From Actinopolymorpha alba DSM 45243 (GTDB taxonomy: Bacteria; Actinomycetota; Actinomycetes; Propionibacteriales; Actinopolymorphaceae): 64,000 nt of DNA. A program made the position numbers and the translations under genes. Positions 9,101 through 17,916 of this stretch are shown one piece after another. The notes beneath the pieces are model-generated. The model had not been told where the DNA came from and did no database searches. It saw nothing but the letters and a program-made list of their open reading frames with translations. Location: assembly GCF_000373925.1 (NCBI RefSeq), contig NZ_KB892779.1, positions 26,398 to 90,397 on the forward strand. The letters run 5' to 3'. The stretch's first letter is position 1. Every line of letters begins with the position of its first letter.

Positions 9101-12100
9101 GTACCGAGGCACCCATGCCGACGGTTCAGACATGGTCCAGATCCCTGGCCAGGACCAGCTCTCCTACACGATCACCTCCGCGGACCTGGACAACTATGTC
9201 TTCTTCGAGGTGACACCCGTCACGGACGACGGGCGGGCCGGCTTCGGGACGGCGAGCGACGGCCACTACTACGGCGAAGACAGCACCGAGGAACTGATTC
9301 GCTCCAACCTCTTCCTCGAGGAGGCGGGCAAGGGGACCCAACTGCCAGTGTTGTACAACGCCGACGGCGCCGAATGGGCCCTCGACGGCAACTTCGACAA
9401 ATACCAGGGGTTCACAGGCGTACAGCTTCCCGCAAAGCCCGAGCAGAACAAGACGGGCAAGCCCTGGCCGCTCGACCCCGCCGATTTGTCGGGCACCTTC
9501 TATTACGCCTACGACGACAACTACTTCTACATGGGCGCCATCGTCAAGGACGATATCCACAAGGCGACGACGGGTGGCAGCAGTTGGCAGGGTGACAGCC
9601 TCCAGTTCTCCTTCCTCGACCCGGTGCGAGGATTCCGTACGGAATTTGCGGCGTCCTACGCCGACGGCGTATCCGACATCTACCGGCACGCAGATGGGCA
9701 GGCCGTCCTGTTACCGGATTCGATCCAGCGCAAGTTCTCCAGGAACGAGGACACCAAGACAACCTATTACGAATTCAAGATGCCCTGGGGCGCAGTGATG
9801 TTCGGTAAGCCGGCGAGTACGAACATCATTCCGTTCACCGTCCTGATGAACGACAACGACGTCAATACCGAGGTCTCCAATCGCGGTTGGGTGGAATGGA
9901 CCGACGGTATCGGCAGCTCCAAGGACATGACGAAGGCGGCGAAGCTCGAGCTGCTCGAGCAGGGTGAGCAGTGGAGTGCCTGGCTGACCGGGCCGACGGT
10001 CGTGGCCGCAGGGAGCAAAGCCCGGTACACCCTCTACGTGCCGAACTACTCCACAACTCCACTCGAAGCCGAGATCGCCATTCCTCAGGCCGGGTACTCC
10101 GGCACGGTGACGGTGCCACCCGGGCAGGTACTCAAGAAGACGTTCGCCATCACCATCGACAAAGACATGACCATTGACGCCACGGTGACCGCCCGGGGCA
10201 AGACGCGAAGTTCGAGTGTCAGGGTCACAGCCACGATGGACCACCAGGCGGTCCTGGACTGGCTCGATCACCTCCGGGACGTCACCCTGCCGGCGCTTGA
10301 GAGCAAGCTCTCCGAGGCCGAAGCACTCGGACATCATGTTGACTATCAACGTGTGAACGCGCGCGTCATCAAAGAGTTCACCACCTACGGCAAGGACGAC
10401 CTCGGGGCCGGCAAGGACTACCTGCCGCGCGCCCAGTACATGGCGAGGACGATGGAGAACCTTGCTGACGAGGCGATGACCCAACTCCAGGACTTCATCG
10501 ACGGCAAAGCCCAGTCCTTCGAGGTGCCGCGTTATGTCACGGGCCAGACGCAGCCCAATGGGTACTCGATGATGGGTGAGACGACCGATGGCGTTCGCCC
10601 GATCATCTTCCAGGGCTCGGGCATGTTCGACCGCGTCGTCCAGGACGTTCCGAAGTTCCATGACCTCGGGCAGAACATCGTGGACTACAACTTCGGTCCC
10701 ACGGACGTGATCACGCGGCCGACTCCTGAGGATCTGGCGGCTGGCAAGAAGGTCGGCGTGAACCTCACCAGGCTCCGCAACTACATCCAGCCCTTCCTCG
10801 ACAACGCGGCGGCCAACGGCACCGCGGTCAACCTGGCCACCGTCATGCACTACTGGCCGGTCTGGACCTATGAGGACTACCCCGACCTCAAGATCGACAA
10901 CCTGTACGCCAACACGATCGACGTGGAACACCCCATGTTCTGGGAGGTCGAGGAGACCTTCCTCAGGGCGGTGATCCCGCTGATCAAGGACCATCCCGCG
11001 CTGCAGTCTGTCACCCTCACCTCCGAACCCATCTACGTCAACAACTCCAGCAGCGCCTACCACCTTGCCGGCTGGCGCACGTTCCTCAAGGAGAAGTACG
11101 GCGACGTTGCTGCGATGAACAGCCAACTCGCCACTAACTTCGCGAGCTTTGACGATGTGCCGGCATTCAACCTCAAGGAATCATTCGAAGCGACGCCGCT
11201 CCTGTACGAGTACTTGACCTACAAGAACAGCGTGTTCACCGGCGTCCACCAGAAGATGGCCGACATCATCCATGAACTCGCGCCCGACCTGCCGGTCCAC
11301 ATCAAGACGATGGGCTGGAACTTGGTGAACCGGCAGCCGCTGCTGACCTGGGGCATCGATCCCGAGCAGTTCGTGGACCTCACCAATCTGAACGGCACCG
11401 ACAACGGCAACTCCTTCGAATTGGGGGTCGGGGGCTACCTCGAGAGCTTCTACCTGTACGACATGCTCGCCTCCTACCAAAAGCAGCCAGGCTACAACTC
11501 CGAAGACCACGTCATTAACGACGGCAACGAGGACTATGTGCCTGAAGCCGCGATGTCGGTGGAGAACACCCTTTGGGGCGGGGCACTGCACGGGCGAACC
11601 ATGTCCACCCTGTGGGTTTGGGACCGCTCCTACGACAGGGTGAATCAGAACTACCTTCAGGGCAGCCTGCTCAACCGCCCCGACATGGTCGCACGCATCG
11701 GCAAGGTGGCCCTCGACATGAACCGCCTGTCCTACGAGCTCGGCGCATTCCAGCACACGCAGGGCGATGTCGCGATCTTCACAGACTTCGCATCGACGCT
11801 CTACGACACGGGTGGAACCAACCACCACTATTCCGCGATGAGGCGGGCCTACGAAGCGCTGAGTCAGTCAGGGCACCGGGCCAGCCAGATCTCCGAGGAC
11901 GTAATCAACGGGCACAACGACGACTTCAAGCTGAGCGACTACAAGGTGATCGTGCTGCCCGAGGTGACCCACCTCGAAGAAGAGACGCTCCGGAACATCC
12001 TCGCCTGGCAACGCAAGGGCGGCATGGTTGTGCTGATCGGATCAGAAGCCGACGTGCTCCGATTCGATGGCTACAACAAGGCCCTCGACGCCTCCCTAAG

Positions 12101-13298
12101 GGATGCCGTGCTGACCAACCCCAACACGCGCGAGTTGTCCAGGGGCCAGACTGACGCCCAGCTCAGGGCGGTGTTCAAGGAGATCCTCGACGGCCTGCAC
12201 CCGGACCGTGTGATCGTGTACGACAAAAGCACCGGAGAACCGTTGAGCGACGGAGAGTGGCGAACGGCCGTCTACAACGGCAAGTTGCTCCTCAGCGTCA
12301 TGAACTACAGCCAGACGCCGAAGGAACTCGTCATCAAGTCGGGTGCCGCCGAGATTCCCTCGACCGACCTGAAGGACCTGCTGAACGCAAGGCCGGTTCC
12401 CCAGACGGTCTCACTAGGCAGCCTGGAGCACCAGCTGTACGAACTGCCAAGTGCCTTGCCAGCCTCACCGCCGTCTCACCTCACCCTCGACAAGGACGTG
12501 GTGCCGGCGGGTACGCCGCAGAAGGTCACGGTCCGGTCGGAGAGCCACGGGCCGGTCACCTATCGGATAGCGTCCGGCCACCTGCCCCAGGGCGCTTCGC
12601 TCAATCCGTTCACCGGGGATATCGCGCTGCGGAGCGACGTCGCTCCAGGTGCCTACACCTTCAAGGTGGAAGCCAGTAATGGATTGACGGCGACGGCGAC
12701 GTTCACGCTGTACGTAGGAGCGCTCAAGCAACAACTGTCCGGTCTTGCCGATATGACCAAAAGCGTCGGCGACGAACCGTTCGCAGTGAGCTTCACGTCC
12801 AACGCGATCGCTGAGCACCCCGAGTTCAGCTATGAAAGCAGCAACGCGGGGGTTGCAGAAATCTCAGCGGACGGAATCGTTACGCTCCGGTCGGCAGGCG
12901 AGACCACCATCACCGTCCGGGCGGGAGCGACCCAGAGCTATGGCCCTGCACAGGCCACGTTCGTCCTCACAGTGCACAGTTCGGCTCTGCTCAAAACGTT
13001 GACAGTGGGATCAGGCAGCCTCGTGCCCGAGTTCCGGAGCGACATAACGTCCTACAACCTCAGGGTTCCAACCAGAGTAGCCAACGTGGAGGTACGCGCG
13101 GAGACGGTGAATGACGATGATGTGATGGTCCTGAACGGGAGCCCGCTGGCCAACGGTCAGGGGAGAACAATACGGCTCAGGGTGGGCGACAACACCCTCA
13201 CAATCAGAGTCAAGGCGCAGAATGGAACGATCAGACAGTACAGCGTCGTCGTCACACGCCAGACCGGCGTGAGCCCGAAACCGACGCCGAACGGCTAA
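6123..13298 (+). CDS. Giant secreted multidomain protein with LamG, CBM9-like, GH42-like and cadherin-like modules
   Basis: 2391 residues from ATG 6123 (AGGAGG at 6109-6114, eight bases upstream). A signal peptide (basic start, hydrophobic VVSLLVICVLAAVYV, ASAFA cleavage) shows export. Modules by rough residue: LamG/concanavalin-like 36-265, 378-600 and 717-948, each followed by a short Ig-like module (275-373, 612-705, 953-1050) with the repeated pattern EYQWY...YLFFGVTPKD; CBM9/DOMON-like 1056-1280 (LSGTFYYAYDDNYFYMG); an Ig-like and helical linker 1285-1430; a GH42-like barrel about 1480-1860 with TLTSEPIY, where E1635 is a candidate acid/base; a trimerisation-like alpha/beta domain 1882-1982 (DYKVIVLPEVTHLEEETL); then putative Ig, BIG2-like and cadherin-like beta-sandwich modules 2118-2380. 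I infer a glycan-binding hydrolase; the substrate is unknown. There is no wall anchor or SLH domain, and an integrase fragment follows directly. Confidence 0.85.
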   Translation: MRLGEKKAVVSLLVICVLAAVYVPASAFADRATSGLPDNLIAHWTMDELDGGKVHDVQADAWDAVHGGALADGRFGSAIQFTPSSQTTIDVGRSLTPDKVADELTVGMWVYPTDLQNNGHLLSTSPNDLWPGSLLFYVTGDGKLGANIFEQYYTFPEPTLDSDSYHDGYSGIISNGSVVSGNTWQHVTLTYKYSSAANTGRLALYVDGNKVAGGTYTVSPQRLAFLDSLVFGLRRDNSARFAGRMDDIQIYDRTLSADEIGTVYGYQPDPGAPQPPQARSPRIIGTAAGGETLTGEYSYYSNVNSAETGTELQWYRADTGDGSGRSERPGATGSTYVVTPEDVGKYLLFGVTPKDADGRVGEQAMAAVYVRAPGAVSDTPLDGVAARWAMEQRISGKVMDLVSGEYDTASASLAPGNDGYGNALSLDGSGYLQAERKAVNGPADNQKITVGMWIRPDAAAGKVMETSPGYPEDGAFELDLNADGSLSARLLYWSGYAGTGQRNVVYDSGFCIVSTAAGAIRPGEWSHVAITYEPSNLGGGSGKFTIYVDGGIAADATQSNWTGPINMGGVKFGGGFTGLMDEIQLYDRVLAQNEIGNLMLVGVAPEIKAEPPQARAVKITGNPKAGNTVTGAYSYYSNLLIDESGSEYQWYSAPSADPAGKDAISGATDSTYLVRDEDAGKYLFFGVTPKDKDGRTGDAALSDSVLAKDAALKELPADPAARWTMEELVNGNATKDVVSNSLDRAYGALAESRTGLGKALRLNGSTSNYLDVTRSATSTPTPEQATVAMWLRPDELLNSSLVDSTVNMRSDGSGWPVDNTMKLQANMDGSLTASLLNWSGGPRSPEDDITFDGAFAKLTTAPGVLKKGEWNHLAFTYIAGSSNNPKAGEFSIYLNGSLVKSARFNQSHQATNLTLLRFGSGFAGRMDEVIVYERALGADDIREIYDYVPSDVVALPRASDVALTVSADKTTLTGTYAYSDERDAAEGASQYKWYRGTHADGSDMVQIPGQDQLSYTITSADLDNYVFFEVTPVTDDGRAGFGTASDGHYYGEDSTEELIRSNLFLEEAGKGTQLPVLYNADGAEWALDGNFDKYQGFTGVQLPAKPEQNKTGKPWPLDPADLSGTFYYAYDDNYFYMGAIVKDDIHKATTGGSSWQGDSLQFSFLDPVRGFRTEFAASYADGVSDIYRHADGQAVLLPDSIQRKFSRNEDTKTTYYEFKMPWGAVMFGKPASTNIIPFTVLMNDNDVNTEVSNRGWVEWTDGIGSSKDMTKAAKLELLEQGEQWSAWLTGPTVVAAGSKARYTLYVPNYSTTPLEAEIAIPQAGYSGTVTVPPGQVLKKTFAITIDKDMTIDATVTARGKTRSSSVRVTATMDHQAVLDWLDHLRDVTLPALESKLSEAEALGHHVDYQRVNARVIKEFTTYGKDDLGAGKDYLPRAQYMARTMENLADEAMTQLQDFIDGKAQSFEVPRYVTGQTQPNGYSMMGETTDGVRPIIFQGSGMFDRVVQDVPKFHDLGQNIVDYNFGPTDVITRPTPEDLAAGKKVGVNLTRLRNYIQPFLDNAAANGTAVNLATVMHYWPVWTYEDYPDLKIDNLYANTIDVEHPMFWEVEETFLRAVIPLIKDHPALQSVTLTSEPIYVNNSSSAYHLAGWRTFLKEKYGDVAAMNSQLATNFASFDDVPAFNLKESFEATPLLYEYLTYKNSVFTGVHQKMADIIHELAPDLPVHIKTMGWNLVNRQPLLTWGIDPEQFVDLTNLNGTDNGNSFELGVGGYLESFYLYDMLASYQKQPGYNSEDHVINDGNEDYVPEAAMSVENTLWGGALHGRTMSTLWVWDRSYDRVNQNYLQGSLLNRPDMVARIGKVALDMNRLSYELGAFQHTQGDVAIFTDFASTLYDTGGTNHHYSAMRRAYEALSQSGHRASQISEDVINGHNDDFKLSDYKVIVLPEVTHLEEETLRNILAWQRKGGMVVLIGSEADVLRFDGYNKALDASLRDAVLTNPNTRELSRGQTDAQLRAVFKEILDGLHPDRVIVYDKSTGEPLSDGEWRTAVYNGKLLLSVMNYSQTPKELVIKSGAAEIPSTDLKDLLNARPVPQTVSLGSLEHQLYELPSALPASPPSHLTLDKDVVPAGTPQKVTVRSESHGPVTYRIASGHLPQGASLNPFTGDIALRSDVAPGAYTFKVEASNGLTATATFTLYVGALKQQLSGLADMTKSVGDEPFAVSFTSNAIAEHPEFSYESSNAGVAEISADGIVTLRSAGETTITVRAGATQSYGPAQATFVLTVHSSALLKTLTVGSGSLVPEFRSDITSYNLRVPTRVANVEVRAETVNDDDVMVLNGSPLANGQGRTIRLRVGDNTLTIRVKAQNGTIRQYSVVVTRQTGVSPKPTPNG

Positions 13299-13739
13299 CC
13301 TGAGGGCTCGGATCGAGGCCGCGTCAACCGGCGGCTGGAGCTTGGGCCAGTCAAGACGGACGGGTCTGAGAGAGCCGTAGCGCTCCCGGAGGCCTGCTGT
13401 GCCGCACTCAAACGGCATCAGGAACTGCAGGCGAACGAAAGGGAGAGCGCGGGGCAGGCTTGGAGAGATCACGACTTGGTGTTCGCAACGAAGATTGGAA
13501 CACCGATCGATCCGCGGAACATCAACCGACACTTCGAGGAGCTGTGTACGGCGGCCGGCGTTCGACGCATCCGCTTCCACGATCTACGGCACTCGTGCGC
13601 GACGCTCCTCTACGAGCAGGGCGTGCCCATCGACGACATCCAGGATGCGCTCGGGCACAGCTCGCCCACCATCACGAAGCTCATCTACATCGAGGTCACC
13701 GAGCGAGTCCAGCGCGGCGCGGTCGACAGGCTGGACTAA
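13299..13739 (+). pseudogene. Tyrosine recombinase (phage-type integrase), C-terminal remnant
   Basis: The frame is the same as that of the giant gene and opens immediately after its stop. It has no start of its own and reads RLELGPVKTDGSERAVALP, then the catalytic FHDLRHSCATLLYEQGV (HxxR box), LGHSSPTITKLIY and ERVQRGAVDRLD. This is the last 145 residues of an integrase; the core-binding domain and the first catalytic Arg are missing. Its place next to the giant gene suggests that the gene arrived with, or was cut by, an element. Confidence 0.75.
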
Positions 13740-14025
13740 CCTATTCAAGCAGCCCGAGCTGTGACCAGCAGCAGGTTGTCTCGCGAGCCGGCGAGTCGCG
13801 GAGTTGCTTGGCATCGCGGCTGCAGCAGTCGCGCCAGTTCCCGCCCTACATTCCACGGCTGAAGTCCCCCACCCGCTCCTCAACGCGTTGGCATGTCGGC
13901 GTGGACGGCTGGCTCCCGCACTGACCTGCGGTTTCCCGCCGAAGCGGACCACGGGCCGAGCGCATTCCGACAGCGGCATGAGCGAGCGACTCGGCGTCCA
14001 ACCGAGATGGCGATTTCGAACTGGC
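13740..14025. other. Intergenic with element-end motifs
   Basis: No gene seen. CTGACCTGC occurs at 13921-13929 and is followed by GGCCGAGCGCATTCC, the same order as beside the tRNA-Ser fragment near 4366. This may be the decayed far end of the element whose integrase fragment lies just upstream. Confidence 0.35.
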
Positions 14026-14685
14026 CTATAGGCCGGCCGGGTTGCGCGGGAGCCAGTCGGCGAACCGATTCGCGAGAGTGTCCCGCTCTAGTGCTGAGGG
14101 CGGGATAAGGTCGCCGCCGCCGTCGTAGGGGTGATACAGCCAGTCGAGATCCCGGCTCGTGAGGATGACGTCTGAGGTTGCCCAATCTGCGACCAAGCGC
14201 AGCAGCGGATCGAGGTCGCGCGGAGCATTGTGAAGGCCGCTCGCAAACAGATGAAACCAGGACTCTCCGTAGTCGTCGGCCTCGTAGAGAACGGACCTCC
14301 ACAGCGCGCCGTCGGGTGCCGCACGGACCAGATCGCGCGGCCGGCGCCTTGGGTGACGACTTGGCGACCACGAAACCGTGATCGCGATCAGTTCCGCTCC
14401 TGGTGCCGCGAGGACATCCAGCACAGCGTGGTGACGTCGTAGGACTTCCGCGTACTCCGCCTCGTCGTCTGGGTACCGCTTCGACTCAGGCGGGCTGTGG
14501 AACCGGACCCAGCGATCAGCGAGGGCGCCGCGCAACTCGTGGCCAACTGGTCGCGCTGTCGGGAATCGTGACTCCCATGTGGTGGTTAGCCACGCCCACC
14601 TGGGATCAGCTTCGATGCGCGGCGGGAGTCGGTCGAGCAGTGGACGCACGCGTCCGTTCCATGTCTGCCAGAACCACCGTCTCAC
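14026..14685 (-). CDS. DUF3885 family protein
   Basis: 219 residues, apparently full length, from ATG 14685. Landmarks fit DUF3885 proteins of actinobacteria: GHELRG...RWVRFHSPPESKRYPDDE, then EVLRRHHAVLDVL, WRSVLYEADDY, and the C-terminal DLDWLYHPYDGGGDLIPPS and FADWLPRNPAGL. No signal peptide or membrane segment. The family has no known function. It is divergent from the Imm1 gene, and both are the kind of small orphan gene that appears in toxin/immunity neighbourhoods, but no toxin is adjacent. Confidence 0.85.
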   Translation of the reverse strand: MRRWFWQTWNGRVRPLLDRLPPRIEADPRWAWLTTTWESRFPTARPVGHELRGALADRWVRFHSPPESKRYPDDEAEYAEVLRRHHAVLDVLAAPGAELIAITVSWSPSRHPRRRPRDLVRAAPDGALWRSVLYEADDYGESWFHLFASGLHNAPRDLDPLLRLVADWATSDVILTSRDLDWLYHPYDGGGDLIPPSALERDTLANRFADWLPRNPAGL

Positions 14686-14775
14686 CCGGGCAGCCTACGG
14701 CTCGCTCAGTCCTGCCGGTTGCAGACATATCAGTCGTACGAGCGAACCTCCCGGACCTCCGCAGAGGCGAGCACG

Positions 14776-15069
14776 ATGACTACGTGGCTGGAGAGCTCAC
14801 GTGGCGGCACGATCGCGCTTGTGAGCAATGGTTCACGGGCGATGGTGATGCTCCTCGAGCACGACGACGGCGACCCTGGCGAACATGCGATCGATCCTGG
14901 GGGAGTCGGCTCCAGCGGCGGGTTCGTCCTCGAGAACGGTCAGGTCGATGAGTACCCCGACCGTGACACTGTGCCGATGGGCGACGCGCTGAGGATCCTG
15001 GTCTACCTGGTGTCCGAGGGCGTGCCCCGAAAGATGCGTCGTGGCAGGTGGATCGGTGACTGCATCTAA
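14776..15069 (+). CDS. Imm1 family immunity protein
   Basis: 97 residues from ATG 14776; a longer frame from 14719 lacks a ribosome site and family similarity. MTTWLESSRGGTIALVSN, then GEHAIDPGG, GFVLENGQVDEYPD and TVPMGDALRILVYLV match Imm1 proteins, which bind and block secreted polymorphic toxins, including deaminase toxins of the DddA type. No toxin gene lies beside it, so it is an orphan here and may protect against toxins of kin or be a leftover of a lost toxin locus. Confidence 0.85.
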   Translation: MTTWLESSRGGTIALVSNGSRAMVMLLEHDDGDPGEHAIDPGGVGSSGGFVLENGQVDEYPDRDTVPMGDALRILVYLVSEGVPRKMRRGRWIGDCI

Positions 15070-15244
15070 TCCGCCACACCACCACGCTGAAGGGTCCTGG
15101 ACAGGCGCATGAGCGCGCGAGCCACGCAGCGGCTATTCTCAGGAACAAGATTCCCTTCACCGTCTGCGCCACGTCACGGCGTTCATTCTTGAACACATTC
15201 GTAAATTCCCGGGTTGCCCTCCGAGAGGAGCCGGCCCCGGTCGT

Positions 15245-15559
15245 ATGACCAGCCAGCGGCCGCGACGGCCGCGCACGGCGAGTGCAGCCGAATTCCACCT
15301 GCGGATCTGGGCGGAACTTGTCCGCCGAGTTGAAGAAGGCCCTTGGCCCATCGAGCCAGCGTGCCCGTGCTGCAACGGCGAACTTGAGTTGGAGTCACGC
15401 GACCGGCTCGAAGCCATGATCCGGCGGGGAGGCAAGCAGGGACGGCGGATCGCGCGTGCCGTTCGCGACCTCGACGCGCGCTTCGAACGCGCGACCTGGC
15501 CCACCCCGGAGCCACAGAACGGCTTCGGTTGGTGGCACCACCGCTGGTCGCGTCCTTGA
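15245..15559 (+). CDS. Hypothetical small protein with a CxCC motif
   Basis: 104 residues from ATG 15245, with a GAGAGGAG stretch about 15 bases upstream (weakly spaced). The N-terminus is basic; a central IEPACPCCNGELELE could be half of a zinc-binding site; the rest is Arg-rich helix and a Trp/His tail. I do not recognise a family. It stands between the Imm1 gene and another hypothetical on the same strand, with no overlap. Coding status is likely but not certain. Confidence 0.5.
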   Translation: MTSQRPRRPRTASAAEFHLRIWAELVRRVEEGPWPIEPACPCCNGELELESRDRLEAMIRRGGKQGRRIARAVRDLDARFERATWPTPEPQNGFGWWHHRWSRP

Positions 15560-15711
15560 GGAAGGACGGGCGTCGGCCATCGTCCTGTGGCGCGCGAAAT
15601 TCGGCATGGTTGCGCTTCACGCACGGCGGCAATTGAGGATGGCCGGTGGCTCGCTGTGAGGGTCGGCGAAGCTGATCGCCGTGTGCACGGCAGCGAAGTA
15701 GCCTTCTGCCC

Positions 15712-16398
15712 GTGTCCCTGAACGATCTGCATCGTGGATTTCGCGACGATCAGCAGAGGAGCCGTGCCGCCGCGGTTGTGATGGACCGGCTTGCCGATGA
15801 CCGGGAGCCGGAGGAGTGCCGTTGCCTGATGCGATTCTGGTGGCAGCTCACCACCCGACTGTCGCAGATTGGCGAGCATGAACTGGTGGCCGGCGTCGGC
15901 GACACGAAACTGCTGACGGTCCGAGCGCTCATCGATGCTCTCCGCTGCTCGCCGGAGGCTGTCGACCGGTGGATCGAGACGACCACAGAGAGGTTTCCGG
16001 TAGTCCATGACCGTGGTTGGTCACTCGCCCAGACGCCTCCATCGCTGGCGGACCGAGCGCAGGAACATCAGGTTGTCCGGCGACCGCCGGGACCGCGGCC
16101 GCCTGACCCGGTCGCAGTACCACGATTGAATGATGAGGAACTGGCACGTGCCCAGGCAGCGTGTCGAGCCGGGGCCGAGGGCGCAGCCATGAGACTCGGC
16201 GAGGTGCTTGAGGGGCGTGGCGACTTGAAGAACGCCGAGGCCGCCTATCGGCTGGCCGGTAAGCAGGCAATCCGGCGGCTTCCTAAGCCCTCGGGCGGCT
16301 GCTACGAGCCTCGGGCGAACCGGCGTACCGTGTGGCGGCGGAATGGCAGTACGCGGCGGATGCCGGACTCGATGAAACTGGGTGAGGCTGGATCATGA
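15712..16398 (+). CDS. Hypothetical protein, partly TPR-like
   Basis: 228 residues from GTG 15712. The first 100 residues look like a soluble helical domain (MSLNDLHRGFRDDQQRSRAA, RWIETTTERFPVVHD). A Pro/Arg linker follows, then one helix pair with TPR-like spacing (ACRAGAEGAAMRLGEVL...DLKNAEAAYRLAG). The last 40 residues are Arg-rich and lose the helical pattern, so the original C-terminus, perhaps with more TPRs, may have been replaced by a frameshift. No family recognised. Confidence 0.45.
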   Translation: MSLNDLHRGFRDDQQRSRAAAVVMDRLADDREPEECRCLMRFWWQLTTRLSQIGEHELVAGVGDTKLLTVRALIDALRCSPEAVDRWIETTTERFPVVHDRGWSLAQTPPSLADRAQEHQVVRRPPGPRPPDPVAVPRLNDEELARAQAACRAGAEGAAMRLGEVLEGRGDLKNAEAAYRLAGKQAIRRLPKPSGGCYEPRANRRTVWRRNGSTRRMPDSMKLGEAGS

Positions 16399-16572
16399 CG
16401 GCAGATCCTTGGTGTGCGTCCACACCGTCATGCGATGGATGCCGAACCGCCGAGAGATGGACACCACGCTCTCGCCGATCCCTCGTTTCGCCTGCTCCCA
16501 TGCGGAACCGAGCCGCTCGAACTGCTGCCATGTGTTCGGTTTGAGTCCACCTGCGTCCACAATGTCGGGCAT
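16393..16572 (-). CDS. Small helix-turn-helix protein or fragment
   Basis: 59 residues from ATG 16572. The second half, SAWEQAKRGIGESVVSISRR followed by FGIHRMTVWTHTK, has the spacing of a resolvase-type or transposase-type helix-turn-helix. The upstream frame continues without homology. It may be the end of a recombinase or a free DNA-binding protein. Tail overlap with the hypothetical gene on the other strand is a few bases. Confidence 0.35.
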   Translation of the reverse strand: MPDIVDAGGLKPNTWQQFERLGSAWEQAKRGIGESVVSISRRFGIHRMTVWTHTKDLPS

Positions 16573-16746
16573 GGGTGTCGGCGTGGTGGGCGGCAAGTAG
16601 CCGCGTCTGGTTTGCTCGACCGGCTGGCTTCCTCGACGGTCGCTTTGAGTTACGAGCACCTCGAGACCCGTCCGATCGCGACCGGGTCGACCGCAGCGTG
16701 GTAGCAAACGGGCAACCGTCGGCCAGGAAGGCCACATGACGCGTAT

Positions 16747-17916
16747 TCACGTCAGAGTCGACCTTTCACGCGGGCCACGGGACCGGACCCACGCGAGGAA
16801 CTCCTCGGCGAAGTTCGAGGCGATTCGAGCACGCACGGACGCGAAAAGATCGAAGCCGTGCTGGGTGTCGGTGAGCTCGGCGTAAACAACTGGCGACGTC
16901 GACGCCGAGCGCAACGAGGCACTCACCGAGCGTGGTCCTGCCGGTGGGATCGCGGTGTCTTTCGCCCCGTGCATGATCAAGATGGGCGGGGCGTCCGGCC
17001 GGGCCAGGTTGACCGGTGCGCTGGCTGGGTCGGAGCCGCGCGGCCCGAGGTAGCTGTATATCGCGACCACGCCAGCCACAGAGGTGTCCGCTTGCTCGAA
17101 TCCCGGTTGATACTGCGGGTCACCGGCAGTGAGTGCGGCGGAGACCGCCAGATGGCCACCGGCGGAGTTGCCCATCAGGAAGATCTGAGCATCATCAACG
17201 TGGTGTTCGCTGGCGTATGCCCGTACCCACGCAATGACCCGCTTCGTGTCAACCAGCGAGGCGGGGAACCCGCCTTGAGAGCGGAGTCGGTAGTTCGCGC
17301 TGACGCAGAACCAACCGTGGTCAGCCAACTGGTTCAGCAGGGCGACGCTCTCCCGGCTCTTGTTGCCCTGAACGAAGCCCCCCGCGTGCAGATGGATCAT
17401 GACCGGACCGGCGGCTTCCCGGTCCCGGCGACGATAGGTGTCGAGGAAGTGGGCGCGCCCGCCCGGACCATAAGGAACGCTGCGCTCACGCTCGACGGTG
17501 CGCCAATGCCTCTGGAAGGGCAGCAGGATCCCGCGCAGCCAAGGCTCGCTCGGGGTAAGCGCCGCCAGCAACTCGGGTCGGATCGAGGAGCGCCAGGCGG
17601 CTCCCAGACCCGCGGCCAGCGCCGTCTCCATCGCTGGTCGAACGGTCCGTGCGCGAATCTGGAGCCAGACCATTCCCAGCGAGACGAGAATTGCGAGCAC
17701 GAGCGCCGCCGTCGCGGCCCCGCCCTCGAACCCTTCGCCGCTCACACCAATGGCGACGATGGAACCGGCGAACACGGCCAGCAACACCAATGGAATCTCG
17801 TTGCAAGCCACGGTTACCACGTACACGGCGAATCCGAGCGGTCCGCGGCGAGCCGGGAACCATAGCGTTGTCGCTACGAACAGCGCCCAGATCCCCGCAG
17901 TGGTCAGCAGCCCCAT
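16747..17916 (-). CDS. Membrane-anchored alpha/beta hydrolase (HSL/carboxylesterase type)
   Basis: 389 residues from ATG 17916, fixed by the TGATG overlap with the upstream stop. Residues 1-90 hold three hydrophobic helices. The hydrolase domain starts near 145: HAGG at 177-180 (oxyanion hole), GNSAGGH with nucleophile S251, D320 (HGAKDTAIP) and H353 (DTQHGFDLF) complete a triad. This is the hormone-sensitive-lipase-like arrangement for acyl esters; the substrate is unknown. Its translational coupling to a DUF998 membrane protein suggests joint work at the membrane, perhaps in lipid turnover (inference). Confidence 0.85.
   Translation of the reverse strand: MGLLTTAGIWALFVATTLWFPARRGPLGFAVYVVTVACNEIPLVLLAVFAGSIVAIGVSGEGFEGGAATAALVLAILVSLGMVWLQIRARTVRPAMETALAAGLGAAWRSSIRPELLAALTPSEPWLRGILLPFQRHWRTVERERSVPYGPGGRAHFLDTYRRRDREAAGPVMIHLHAGGFVQGNKSRESVALLNQLADHGWFCVSANYRLRSQGGFPASLVDTKRVIAWVRAYASEHHVDDAQIFLMGNSAGGHLAVSAALTAGDPQYQPGFEQADTSVAGVVAIYSYLGPRGSDPASAPVNLARPDAPPILIMHGAKDTAIPPAGPRSVSASLRSASTSPVVYAELTDTQHGFDLFASVRARIASNFAEEFLAWVRSRGPRERSTLT

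Noticed and set aside
9711-11126. Long open frame antisense to the giant gene (471 codons)
   Set aside because: It is rich in Val, Gly, Arg and His as expected for the complement of GC-rich codons, has no ribosome site, and the sense strand encodes clear domains.
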